From Mercurialis annua (taxonomy: Eukaryota > Streptophyta > Magnoliopsida > Malpighiales > Euphorbiaceae), in contig NC_065576.1 in assembly GCF_937616625.2 (NCBI RefSeq), positions 26,892,628 through 26,956,627 on the forward strand: a stretch of 64,000 nt of DNA, written 5' to 3'. Of this stretch, positions 1-11,890 are shown piece by piece (position 1 is the first letter of the stretch; every line of letters starts with the position of its first letter). Made by a program: the position numbers and the translations under genes. The notes beneath the pieces are model-generated. The model had not been told where the DNA came from and ran no database searches. It saw only the letters and a program-made list of their open reading frames with translations.

Positions 1-2831
1 CGTTTGGATTTGTTTGGTAACGTTTGTAAACTTTTCGCTTAAATCGCTAAAAAGGTTAAACGTTTGGATTTGTTTTGTAACGTTTATAAACGTTCGGATT
101 AAATTGCTAAAAGTGTGAAATGCTTGGATTCGTTTCGTAACGTTTGTAAATGTTCGGATTAAATTGCTGAAAAGGTGAAACGCTTGGATTTGTTTCGTAA
201 CATTTGCAAATGTTTGGCTTAATTTGCTAAAAAGGTGAAACGTTTGGTTTTGTTTCGTAACTTTCGTAAACGTTCGGCTTCAATCACTAAAAAGGTGAAA
301 CGTTTGGTTTTTTTCGTAACGTTTGTAAACATTTGGCTTTGTTTCATAACGTTTGTAGACATTTGGCTTAAATTGCTAAAATTGGGAAATGTTTGGATTT
401 TTTCGTAACGTTTTAAGCGTTTGGTTTTGTTTCGTAACGTTTGTAAACGTTTGGCTTAAATCGCTAAAAAGGTGAAACTGTTTAATTTTATTTCGTAACG
501 TTTGAAAACGTTTGGATTTGTTTCGTAAAGTTTGTTTTGTAACGTTTTAGATGTTTGGTTTTGTTTCGTAACTTTTGTAAACGTTTGGCTTAAATTGCTT
601 TAAAGGGGAAACGTTTGGTTTTGTTTCGTAATGTTTGGAAACGTTTGGCTTAAATCGCTAAAAAGGTTAAACGTTTGGATTTGTTTTGTAACGTTTTAAA
701 CGTTTGGCTTTGTTTCGTAACGTTTGTAAACATTTGGTTTAAATCGCTAAAAAGGTCAAACATTTGGATTTCTTTCATAACGTTTGTAAACGTTTGCCTT
801 CACTGCTAAAAAGGTGAACGTTTGGATTTGTTTCGTAACGTTTGTAAACGTTTGGCTTAAATCGCTAAAGAGGTGAAATGTTTGGATTTGTTTTGTAATG
901 TTTTAAACTTTTGGCTTAAATCGCTAAAAAGGTGAAACGTTTGGATTTGTTTGGTAACGTTTGTAAATGTTTGGCATAAATCGCTAAAAAGGTGAAACGT
1001 TTGGATTTGTTTCGTAACGTTTGTAAACGTTTAGCTTAAATCGCTAAAAATGGGAAATGTTTGGATTTCTTTCATAACGTTTTAAACGTTTGGCTTAAAT
1101 CACTAAAAAGGTTTTTTTTCGTAACATTTGTAAACGTTTGGCTTGAATCGCTAAAAAGGTGAAACTTTTGGTTTTGTTTCGTAATGTTTGTAAACGTTTG
1201 GCTTATATTGCTAAAATGAGGAAACATTTGGTTTTATTTCATAACGTTTGTAAACGTTTGGCTTATATTGCTAAAAAGGTGAAACGTTTGGTTTTGTTTC
1301 GTAACGTTCGTAAACGTTTGGCTTAAATTGCTAAAAAGGTGAAATGTTTGGATTTTTTTCATAACGTTTGTAAACGTTTGGCTTAAATCCCTAAAAATGT
1401 ATAACGTTTGGTTTTCTTTCGTAACAATAGTACACGTTTGACTTAAATCGCTAAAAATGTGTAACGTTTGGATTTGTTTCGTAATGTTTTAAACATTTGG
1501 TTTTGTTTCATAACATTTGTAAACGTTTGGCTTAAATCGCTAAAAAGGTGAACGTTTGGATTTGTTTCGTAACGTTTGTAAACGTTTGGCCTAAATCGCT
1601 AAAAAGGGGAAACGTTTGGATTTGTTTTATAACCTTTGTAAACGTTTGGCTTAAATCGCTAAAAAGGTGAAACGTTTGGATTTGTTTCATAACGTTTGTA
1701 AATGTTTGGCTTAAACCGCTAAAATGGGGAAATGTTTGGATTTTTTTCCGTAACGTTTGGATTTGTTTCGTAATGTTTGTATGCTTTTCGCTTAAATCGC
1801 TAAATTGGTGAAACGTTTGGATTTGTTTCGTAACGTTTGTAAACGTTTTGCTTAAATCGCTAAAAAGGTGAAACATTTGGATATGTTTTGTAACGTTTGT
1901 AATCGTTTGGCTTAAATCGCTAAAATGGAGCAACGTTTGGATTTGTTTCGTAACGTTTGTAAACGTTTGGCTTAAAACGCTAAAAAGGGGCAACGTTTGG
2001 ATTTGTTTGGTAACATTTGTAAACGTATGGCTTAAATCGCTAACAAGGTGAAACGTTTGGATTTGTTTTGTAACGTTTATAAACATTTGGCTTAAATCGC
2101 TAAAAAGGGGAAACATTTGGATTTGTTTAGTAACGTTTGTAAAAGTTTGGCTTAAATTGCTAAAAAGGTAAACGTTTGGCTTTGTTTCGTTACGTTTGTA
2201 AACGTTTGGCTTAAATTGCTAAAAAGGTGAACGTTTGAATTTGTTTCGTAACATTTGTAAACTTTTGGCTTAAATCGCTAAAAAGGGGAAACGTTTGGAT
2301 TAGTTTCGTAATGTTTGTAAATGTTTGGCTTAAATTGCTAAAAAGGTGAAATGCTTGGATTTGTATCGTAACGTTTGTAAACGTTTGGCTGAAATCGCTA
2401 AAAAGGTAAAACGTTTCGTTTTGTTTCGTAACGTTTCTAAACGTTTGGCTTAAATCGCTTAAAAGGTGCAACGTTTGGATTTGTTTCGTAACGTTTTAAA
2501 CGTTTGGTTTATATCGCTAAAATGGGGAAACGTTTGGATTTGTTTCGTAACGTTTGTAAACGTTTGGCTTACATCGCTAAAAACGGGAAACGTTTAGATT
2601 TGTTTTCGTAACGTTTGTAAACATTTGGCTTAAATTGCTAAAAAGGTGAAACGCTTGAATTTGTTTCGTAAAGTTTGTAAAAATTTGGTTTAAATTGTTA
2701 AAAAGGAGAAATGTTTGGATTTGTTTCGTAACGTTTGTAAACGTTTGGCTTAAATCGCTAAAAAGGTGAAACATTTGGTTTTGTTTCGTAACGTTTCTAA
2801 ACGTTTGGCTTAAATCGCTAAAAAGGTGAAA
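1..2831 (+). repeat. 2831-bp higher-order repeat, copy 1
   Basis: This is the first of two complete, nearly identical copies of a 2831-bp block of satellite-1 monomers. Position 2 aligns with 2833, and the register holds to the end of the block. I see only scattered substitutions between copies, for example GGCCTAAATC at 1588 against GGCTTAAATC at 4419, and AAACTTTTGG against AAACATTTGG near 1163 and 3994. The left limit is the window edge, so the true phase of the unit is unknown. Confidence 0.93.
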
Positions 2832-5662
2832 TGTTTGGATTTGTTTGGTAACGTTTGTAAACTTTTCGCTTAAATCGCTAAAAAGGTTAAACGTTTGGAT
2901 TTGTTTTGTAACGTTTATAAACGTTCGGATTAAATTGCTAAAAGTGTGAAATGCTTGGATTCGTTTCGTAACGTTTGTAAATGTTCGGATTAAATTGCTG
3001 AAAAGGTGAAACGCTTGGATTTGTTTCGTAACATTTGCAAATGTTTGGCTTAATTTGCTAAAAAGGTGAAACGTTTGGTTTTGTTTCGTAACTTTCGTAA
3101 ACGTTCGGCTTCAATCACTAAAAAGGTGAAACGTTTGGTTTTTTTCGTAACGTTTGTAAACATTTGGCTTTGTTTCATAACGTTTGTAGACATTTGGCTT
3201 AAATTGCTAAAATTGGGAAATGTTTGGATTTTTTCGTAACGTTTTAAGCGTTTGGTTTTGTTTCGTAACGTTTGTAAACGTTTGGCTTAAATCGCTAAAA
3301 AGGTGAAACTGTTTAATTTTATTTCGTAACGTTTGAAAACGTTTGGATTTGTTTCGTAAAGTTTGTTTTGTAACGTTTTAGATGTTTGGTTTTGTTTCGT
3401 AACTTTTGTAAACGTTTGGCTTAAATTGCTTTAAAGGGGAAACGTTTGGTTTTGTTTCGTAATGTTTGGAAACGTTTGGCTTAAATCGCTAAAAAGGTTA
3501 AACGTTTGGATTTGTTTTGTAACGTTTTAAACGTTTGGCTTTGTTTCGTAACGTTTGTAAACATTTGGTTTAAATCGCTAAAAAGGTCAAACATTTGGAT
3601 TTCTTTCATAACGTTTGTAAACGTTTGCCTTCACTGCTAAAAAGGTGAACGTTTGGATTTGTTTCGTAACGTTTGTAAACGTTTGGCTTAAATCGCTAAA
3701 GAGGTGAAATGTTTGGATTTGTTTTGTAATGTTTTAAACTTTTGGCTTAAATCGCTAAAAAGGTGAAACGTTTGGATTTGTTTGGTAACGTTTGTAAATG
3801 TTTGGCATAAATCGCTAAAAAGGTGAAACGTTTGGATTTGTTTCGTAACGTTTGTAAACGTTTAGCTTAAATCGCTAAAAATGGGAAATGTTTGGATTTC
3901 TTTCATAACGTTTTAAACGTTTGGCTTAAATCACTAAAAAGGTTTTTTTTCGTAACATTTGTAAACGTTTGGCTTGAATCGCTAAAAAGGTGAAACATTT
4001 GGTTTTGTTTCGTAATGTTTGTAAACGTTTGGCTTATATTGCTAAAATGAGGAAACATTTGGTTTTATTTCATAACGTTTGTAAACGTTTGGCTTATATT
4101 GCTAAAAAGGTGAAACGTTTGGTTTTGTTTCGTAACGTTCGTAAACGTTTGGCTTAAATTGCTAAAAAGGTGAAATGTTTGGATTTTTTTCATAACGTTT
4201 GTAAACGTTTGGCTTAAATCCCTAAAAATGTATAACGTTTGGTTTTCTTTCGTAACAATAGTACACGTTTGACTTAAATCGCTAAAAATGTGTAACGTTT
4301 GGATTTGTTTCGTAATGTTTTAAACATTTGGTTTTGTTTCATAACATTTGTAAACGTTTGGCTTAAATCGCTAAAAAGGTGAACGTTTGGATTTGTTTCG
4401 TAACGTTTGTAAACGTTTGGCTTAAATCGCTAAAAAGGGGAAACGTTTGGATTTGTTTCATAACCTTTGTAAACGTTTGGCTTAAATCGCTAAAAAGGTG
4501 AAACGTTTGGATTTGTTTCATAACGTTTGTAAATGTTTGGCTTAAACCGCTAAAATGGGGAAATGTTTGGATTTTTTTCCGTAACGTTTGGATTTGTTTC
4601 GTAATGTTTGTAAGCTTTTCGCTTAAATCGCTAAATTGGTGAAACGTTTGGATTTGTTTCGTAACGTTTGTAAACGTTTTGCTTAAATCGCTAAAAAGGT
4701 GAAACATTTGGATATGTTTTGTAACGTTTGTAATCGTTTGGCTTAAATCGCTAAAATGGAGCAACGTTTGGATTTGTTTCGTAACGTTTGTAAACGTTTG
4801 GCTTAAAACGCTAAAAAGGGGCAACGTTTGGATTTGTTTGGTAACATTTGTAAACGTTTGGCTTAAATCGCTAACAAGGTGAAACGTTTGGATTTGTTTT
4901 GTAACGTTTATAAACATTTGGCTTAAATCGCTAAAAAGGGGAAACATTTGGATTTGTTTAGTAACGTTTGTAAAAGTTTGGCTTAAATTGCTAAAAAGGT
5001 AAACGTTTGGCTTTGTTTCGTTACGTTTGTAAACGTTTGGCTTAAATTGCTAAAAAGGTGAACGTTTGAATTTGTTTCGTAACATTTGTAAACTTTTGGC
5101 TTAAATCGCTAAAAAGGGGAAACGTTTGGATTAGTTTCGTAATGTTTGTAAATGTTTGGCTTAAATTGCTAAAAAGGTGAATTGCTTGGATTTGTATCGT
5201 AACGTTTGTAAACGTTTGGCTGAAATCGCTAAAAAGGTAAAACGTTTCGTTTTGTTTCGTAACGTTTCTAAACGTTTGGCTTAAATCGCTTAAAAGGTGC
5301 AACGTTTGGATTTGTTTCGTAACGTTTTAAACGTTTGGTTTATATCGCTAAAATGGGGAAACGTTTGGATTTGTTTCGTAACGTTTGTAAACGTTTGGCT
5401 TACATCGCTAAAAACGGGAAACGTTTAGATTTGTTTTCGTAACGTTTGTAAACATTTGGCTTAAATTGCTAAAAAGGTGAAACGCTTGAATTTGTTTCGT
5501 AAAGTTTGTAAAAATTTGGTTTAAATTGTTAAAAAGGAGAAATGTTTGGATTTGTTTCGTAACGTTTGTAAACGTTTGGCTTAAATCGCTAAAAAGGTGA
5601 AACATTTGGTTTTGTTTCGTAACGTTTCTAAACGTTTGGCTTAAATCGCTAAAAAGGTGAAA
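2832..5662 (+). repeat. 2831-bp higher-order repeat, copy 2
   Basis: This is the second complete copy, tandem and in the same orientation as copy 1. The near absence of differences across 2.8 kb, including odd monomers such as the T-run GGTTTTTTTTCGTAAC and the TTCACTGCTAAAAAGG monomer, points to recent duplication or recent homogenisation. Neighbouring 60-bp monomers differ from each other far more than the two copies do. Confidence 0.93.
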
Positions 5663-5990
5663 CGTTTGGATTTGTTTGGTAACGTTTGTAAACTTTTCGC
5701 TTAAATCGCTAAAAAGGTTAAACGTTTGGATTTGTTTTGTAACGTTTATAAACGTTCGGATTAAATTGCTAAAAGTGTGAAATGCTTGGATTCGTTTCGT
5801 AACGTTTGTAAATGTTCGGATTAAATTGCTGAAAAGGTGAAACGCTTGGATTTGTTTCGTAACATTTGCAAATGTTTGGCTTAATTTGCTAAAAAGGTGA
5901 AACGTTTGGTTTTGTTTCGTAACTTTCGTAAACGTTCGGCTTCAATCACTAAAAAGGTGAAACGTTTGGTTTTTTTCGTAACGTTTGTAA
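5663..5990 (+). repeat. 2831-bp higher-order repeat, truncated copy 3
   Basis: A third copy begins in register at 5663 and follows copy 2 for about 330 bp. It departs where copies 1 and 2 read AAACATTTGGCTTTG and this copy reads AAACATTAGGCTTAAATTG. The break is the junction with the sequence of the ~11-kb superunit. Confidence 0.85.
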
Positions 5991-7260
5991 ACATTAGGCT
6001 TAAATTGCTAAAAAGGTGAAACGTTTGGTTTTGTTTCGTAATGTTCGTAAACGTTCGGCTTAAATTGCAAAAAAGGTGAAACGTTTGGATTTGATTCGTA
6101 ACGTTAAACGTTTGGCTTAAATTGTTAAAAAGGTGACATGTTTGGATTTGTTTCGTAGATTTTGTAAACGTTTGGCTTAAATCGTTAAAAAGGTGAAACG
6201 TTTGGATTTGTTTCGAAGCATTTGTAAATGTTTAGTCTTTTTCATAACTTTTGTAAACGTTGGCTTAAATTGCTAAAAATGGGAAATGTTTGGTATTGTT
6301 TCGTAACGTTTGTAAACGTTTGGCTTAAATCGCTAAATATGTGAAACGATTGGATTTGTTTCATAACGTTTGTAAACGTTTGGTTTAAATCGCTAAAATG
6401 AGGAAATGTTTGGATTTTTTTCGTAACGTTTGGATTTGTTTCGCAATTTTTGTAAACTTTTGGCCTAAGTCGCTAAACTGGTGGAATGTTTGGATTTGTT
6501 TCGTAACATTTGTAAACGTTTTGCTTAAATCGCTAAAAAGGTGAAACGTTTGGATTTGTTTTGTAACGTTTGTAATCGTTTGGCTTAAATCGCTAAAAAG
6601 GGGATAAATTTGGATTTGTTTAGTTACATTTTAAATGTTTGGTTTTGTTTCGTAACATTTGTAAACGTTTGGCCTAAATCGCTTCAAAGGTTAAATGTTT
6701 GGATTTGTTTCTCAACGTTTATAAATGTGGGGCTTAAATCGCTAAAAAGGTGAAACGTTTGGATTTGTTTCGTAACTTTTTAAACGTTTGGCATAAATCG
6801 CTAAAATGAAGAAACGTTAGGATTAATTTCTTAACGTTTTAAACGTTTGGCTTAAATCGCTGAAATGGGGAAAAGTTTGGATTTGTTTCTTAACGTTTGT
6901 AAACGTTTGGCTTAAATTGCTAAAAAGGGGAAATGTTTGTATTTTTTTCGTAACGTTTGCCTTAAATTGCTAAAAAGGTGAAATGTTTGGATTTGTTTCG
7001 TTACGTTTGTAAACGTTTGGCTTAAATCGCTAAAAAGGTGAACATTTGGATTTGTTTCGTAACAATTGTAAACTTTTGGTTTAAATCGCTAAAAAGAGGA
7101 AACGTTTGGATTTGTATCGTAACGTTTGTAAATGTTTGGCTTAAATTGCTAAAAAGGTGAAACACTTGGATTTGTTTCGCAACGTTTGTAAACGTTTGGC
7201 TTAAATAGCTAAAAAGGTGAAACATTTGGTTTTGTTTTGTAACGTTTCTAAACGTTTGGC

Positions 7261-8769
7261 TTAAATCGCTATAAAGGTGCAACGTTTTGATTTGTTTCGT
7301 AACGTTTTAAACATTTCGCTTAAATCGCTAAAATGGGGAAAGTTTTGGATTTGTTTCGTAATGTTTGTAAATGTTTCGCTTAAATCGCTCAAAAGGTGAA
7401 ACGTTTAGATTTGTTTTCGTAACGTTTGTAAACGTTTGGCTTAAATTGCTAAAAAGGTGAAACGCATGAATTTGTTTGGTAACATTTGTAAAAGTTTGGT
7501 TTAAATTGCTAATAAGGTGAAACGTTTGGATTTGTTTTGTAACATTTGTAAACGTTTGGCTTAAATTGCTAAAAAGGTGAAACGTTTAAATTTATTTCAT
7601 AACGTTTTAAACGTTTGGCTTAAATGGCTAAAATGGGGAAACGTTTGGATTTGTTTCGTAGCGTTTGTAAACATGTGGCTTAAATCGCTAAAAATGTGTA
7701 ACGTTTGGTTTTGTTTCGTAACAATTAAACGTTTAGCAACACATTTAATCGATAAAAAGGTGAAACGTTTGGTTTTGTTTCGTAACGTTTGTAAACGTTT
7801 AGATTTGTTTCGTAACGTTTATAAACGTTCCGCTTAAATGGCTAAAAAGGTGAAACGCTTGGATTTGTTTCGTAACGTTTGTAAACATTTGGCTTAAATT
7901 GTTAAAAAGGTTAAACACTTGGATTTGTTTCGTAACGTTTGTAAACGTTTGGCTTAAATTGCAAAAAGGTAAAACGCTTGGATTTGTTTCGTAACGTCTG
8001 TAAACGTTTGGCTTTGTTTCATAACGTTTGTAGACATTTGGCTTAAATTGCTAAAATTGGGAAATGTTTGGATTTTTTCGTAACGTTATAAGCGTTTGGT
8101 TTTGTTTCGTAACGTTTGTAAACGTTTGGCTTAAATCGCGAAAAAGGTGAAACTGTTTAATTCTATTTCGTAACGTTTGAAAACGTTTGGATTTGTTTCG
8201 TAAAGTTTGTTTTGTAACGTTTTAGAAGTTTGGTTTTGTTTCGTAACTTTTGTAAACGTTTGGCTTAAATTTCTTTAAAGGGGAAACGTTTGGTTTTGTT
8301 TCGTAATGTGTGGAAACGTTTGGCTTAAATCGCTAAAAAGGTTAAACGTTTGGATTTATTTTGTAACGTTTTAAACGTTTGGCTTTGTTTCGTAACGTTT
8401 GTAAACGTTTGGTTTAAATCGCTAAAAAGGTCAAACATTTGGATTTCTTTCATAACGTTTGTAAACGTTTGCCTTCACTGCTAAAAAGGTGAACGTTTGG
8501 ATTTGTTTCGTAATGTTTGTAAACGTTTGGCTTAAATCGCTAAAAAGGTGAAATGTTTGGATTTGTTTCATAATGTTTTAAACTTTTGGCTTAAATCGCT
8601 AAAAAGGTGAAACGTTTGGATTTGTTTTGTAACGTTTGTAAATGTTTGGCATAAATCGCTAAAAAGGTGAAACGTTTGGATTTGTTTCGTAACGTTTGTA
8701 AACGTTTAGCATAAATCGCTAAAAATGGGAAATGTTTGGATTTCTTTCATAACGTTTTAAACGTTTGGC
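7261..8769 (+). repeat. Imperfect ~1.5-kb tandem duplication, copy 1
   Basis: The monomer TTAAATCGCTATAAAGG starts both this block and the one at 8770, an offset of 1509 bp. The two blocks share the unusual ACAATTAAACGTTTAGCAAC monomer (7721 and 9441) and the AACTGTTTAATT monomer (8151 and 9544). This copy lacks about 211 bp (a CGGTTTTGTTTTGTTACG stretch) that is present in the second copy and in the equivalent places near 19.7 and 31.45 kb. That suggests a deletion here. Confidence 0.75.
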
Positions 8770-10170
8770 TTAAATCGCTATAAAGGTGCAACATTTTGAT
8801 TTGTTTCGTAACGTTTTAAACGTTTCGCTTAAATCGCTAAAATGGGGAAAGTTTTGGATTTGTTTCATAATGTTTGTAAATGTTTCGCTTAAATCGCTCA
8901 AAAGGTGAAACGTTTGGATTTGTTTTCGTAACGTTTGTAAACGTTTGGTTTAAATTGCTAAAAAGGTGAAACGCATGAATTTGTTTGGTAACATTTGTAA
9001 AAGTTGGGTTTAAATTGCTAATAAGGTGAAATGTTTGGATTTGTTTTGTAACATTTGTAAACGTTTGGCTTAAATTGCTAAAAAGGTGAAACGCTTGGAT
9101 TTGTTTCGTAACGTTTGTAAACGTTCGGTTTTGTTTTGTTACGTTTGTAAACGTTTCGCTTAAATCTCTAAGAAGGGGAAACGTATGGTTTTGTTTCGTA
9201 ACGTTTGTAAACGTTTTGTCTTAAATTGCTAAAAAGGCGAAACATTTGGATTTGTTTCGTAACATTTGTAAACGTTTGGCTTAAATTGCTAAATAGGTGA
9301 AACGTTTAAATTTTTTTTATTACGTTTTAAACGTTTGGCTTAAATGGCTAAAATGGGGAAACGTTTGGATTTGTTTCGTAGCGTTTGTAAACGTGTGGCT
9401 TAAATCGCTAAAAATGTGTAACGTTTGGTTTTGTTTCGTAACAATTAAACGTTTAGCAACACATTTAATCGCTAAAAAGGTGAAACGTTTGGTTTTGTTT
9501 CGTAACGTTTGTAAACGTTTGGCTTAAATCGCTAAAAAGGTGAAACTGTTTAATTTTATTTCGTAACGTTTGAAAACGTTTGGATTTGTTTCGTAAAGTT
9601 TGTTTTGTAACGTTTTAGATGTTTGGTTTTGTTTCGTAACTTTTTTAAATGTTTGGCTTAAATTGCTTTAAAGGGGAAACGTATGGTTTTGTTTCGTAAT
9701 GTTTGGAAACGTTTGGCTTAAATCGCTAAAAAGGTTAAATGTTTGGATTTGTTTTGTAACGTTTTAAACGTTTGGCTTTGTTTCGTAACGTTTGTAAACG
9801 TTTGGTTTAAATCGCTAAAAAGTTCAAACATTTGGATTTCTTTCATAACGTTTGTAAACGTTTGCCTTCACTGCTAAAAAGGTGAACGTTTGGATTTGTT
9901 TCGTAACGTTTGTAAACGTTTGGCTTAAATCGCTAAAAAGGTGAAATGTTTGGATTTGTTTCGTAATATTTTAAACTTTTGGCTTAAATCGCTAAAAAGG
10001 TGAAACGTTTGGATTTGTTTTGTAACGTTTGTAAATGTTTGGCATAAATCGCTAAAAAGGTGAAACGTTTGGATTTGTTTCATAACGTTTGTAAACGTTT
10101 AGCTTAAATCGCTAAAAATGGGAAATGTTTGGATTTCTTTCATAACGTTTTAAACGTTTGGCTTAAATCA
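8770..10170 (+). repeat. Imperfect ~1.5-kb tandem duplication, copy 2
   Basis: This is the second copy of the preceding block. It keeps the ~211-bp segment missing from copy 1 but lacks about 320 bp corresponding to roughly 7790-8110. The 3' limit is approximate, because beyond it the sequence continues in the order typical of the superunit (T-run monomer near 10178). Confidence 0.65.
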
Positions 10171-10925
10171 CTAAAAAGGTTTTTTTTCGTAACATTTGTA
10201 AACGTTTGGCTTGAATCGCTAAAAAGGTGAAACATTTGGTTTTGTTTCGTAATGTTTGTAAACGTTTGGCTTATATTGCTAAAATGAGGAAACATTTGGT
10301 TTTATTTCATAACGTTTGTAAACGTTTGGCTTATATTGCTAAAAAGGTGAAACGTTTGGTTTTGTTTCGTAACGTTCGTAAACGGTTGGCTTAAATTGCT
10401 AAAAAGGTGAAATGTTTGGATTTTTTTCATAACGTTTGTAAACGTTTGGCTTAAATCGCTAAAAATGTATAACGTTTGGTTTTCTTTCGTAACAATAGTA
10501 CACGTTTGACTTAAATCGCTAAAAATGTGAAACGTTTGGATTTGTTTCGTAATGTTTTAAACGTTTGATTTTGTTTTGTAACGTTTGGCTTAAATCGATA
10601 AAAATGTGAAACGTTTGGATTTGTTTCGTACTGTTTTAAACATTTGGTTTTGTTTCATAACATTTGTAAACGTTTGGCTTAAATCGCTAAAAAGGTGAAC
10701 GTTTGGATTTGTTTCGTAACGTTTGTAAACGTTTGGCCTAAATCGCTAAAAAGGGGAAACGTTTGGATTTGTTTCATAACCTTTGTAAACGTTTGGCTTA
10801 AATCGCTAAAAAGGTGAAACGTTTGGATTTGTTTCGTAAAGTTTGTAAACGTTTGGCTTAAATCGCTAAAATGGTTAAACGTTTGGATTTGTTTCATAAC
10901 GTTTGTAAACATTTGGCTTAAATTG

Positions 10926-11890
10926 TTTCACCTTTTTTGCGATTTAAGCCAAACGTTTACAAACGTTACGAAGCAAAACTAAACTTTTCATCTTTTTAGC
11001 GATTTAAGCCAAACGTTTACAAAGGTTAAGAAACAAATCCAAACGTTTCACCTTTTTAGCGATTTAAGCCAAATGTTTACAAACATTACGAAACAAATCC
11101 AAACGTTTACAAACATTACGAAACAAATCCAAACATTTTCCCTTTTTAGCGATTTAAGCCAAACGTTTACAAACGTTACGAAACAAAACCAAAAGTTTCA
11201 TATTTTTAGCGATTTAAGCCAAACGTTTACAAAAGTTAGGGAAAGAATCCAAACGTTTCACCGTTTTAGCGATTTAAGCCATACGTTTACAAACGTTACG
11301 AAACAAAGCCGAACGTTTACAAACGTTACGAAACAAATCCAAGTGTTTCACCATTGTAGCGATTTAAGCCAAACGTTTACAAACTTTAAGAAACAAATCC
11401 AAAAGTTTCTCCTTTTTAGAAATTTAAACCAAATGTTTACAAACATTACCAAACAATACCAAACGTTTCACCTTTTTAGCAATTTAAGCCAAACGTTCAC
11501 AAACATTACGGAACAAAACCAAACGTTTCACGTTTTTAGCGATTTAAGCCAAATGTTTACAAACGCTACGGAACAAATCCAAACGTTTCCCGATTTTAGC
11601 GATTTAGGCCAAACGTCTACAAAAGTTTGCGAAACAAAACCAAACATTTCACCTTTTTAGTGATTTAAGCCTAACGTTACAAACGTTACAAATCAAATCC
11701 AAACGTTTAACCATTTTAGCGATTTAAGCCAAACGTTTACAAACGTTACAAAACAAATCCAACCGTTTCACCTTTTTAGCGATTTAAGCCAAACGTTTAA
11801 AACGTTACGAAACAAATCCAAACGTTCCACCTTTTTAGCGATTTAAACCGAATGTTTAAAAATGTTACGAAACAAATCCAAGGTTTTAAA
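10926..11890 (-). repeat. Inverted satellite-1 block A
   Basis: Orientation flips sharply at TTTCACCTTTTTTGCG and the monomers read as reverse complement for about 965 bp. Forward orientation resumes after AAGGTTTTAAAATGTTGAAACG. Block-specific variants such as GTTAGGGAAAGAATCC and CTACGGAACAAATCC are shared with blocks B and C. The inversion therefore predates amplification of the superunit. An open frame of 195 codons at 11073-11660 is a by-product of the 60-bp period. Confidence 0.93.

Larger units (their letters stand above)
5991..10925 (+). repeat. ~11-kb superunit, distal part (before first inverted block)
   Basis: Satellite-1 monomers here are in the same order as about 17.9-21.95 kb and 29.7-33.39 kb. 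Anchors shared by all three regions are GGTGACATGTTTGG (6132, 18009, 29851) and ACAATTAAACGTTTAGCAAC (7721, 19991, 31775). This copy is longer than the others because it carries an imperfect internal duplication, listed separately. Confidence 0.75.

Noticed and set aside
1532..2116. 194-codon minus-strand open frame, repeated at 4363-4947, and many similar frames
   Set aside because: It is a 20-residue repeat dictated by the 60-bp monomer, present on both strands and at many places, with no domain, start context or codon pattern of a gene.
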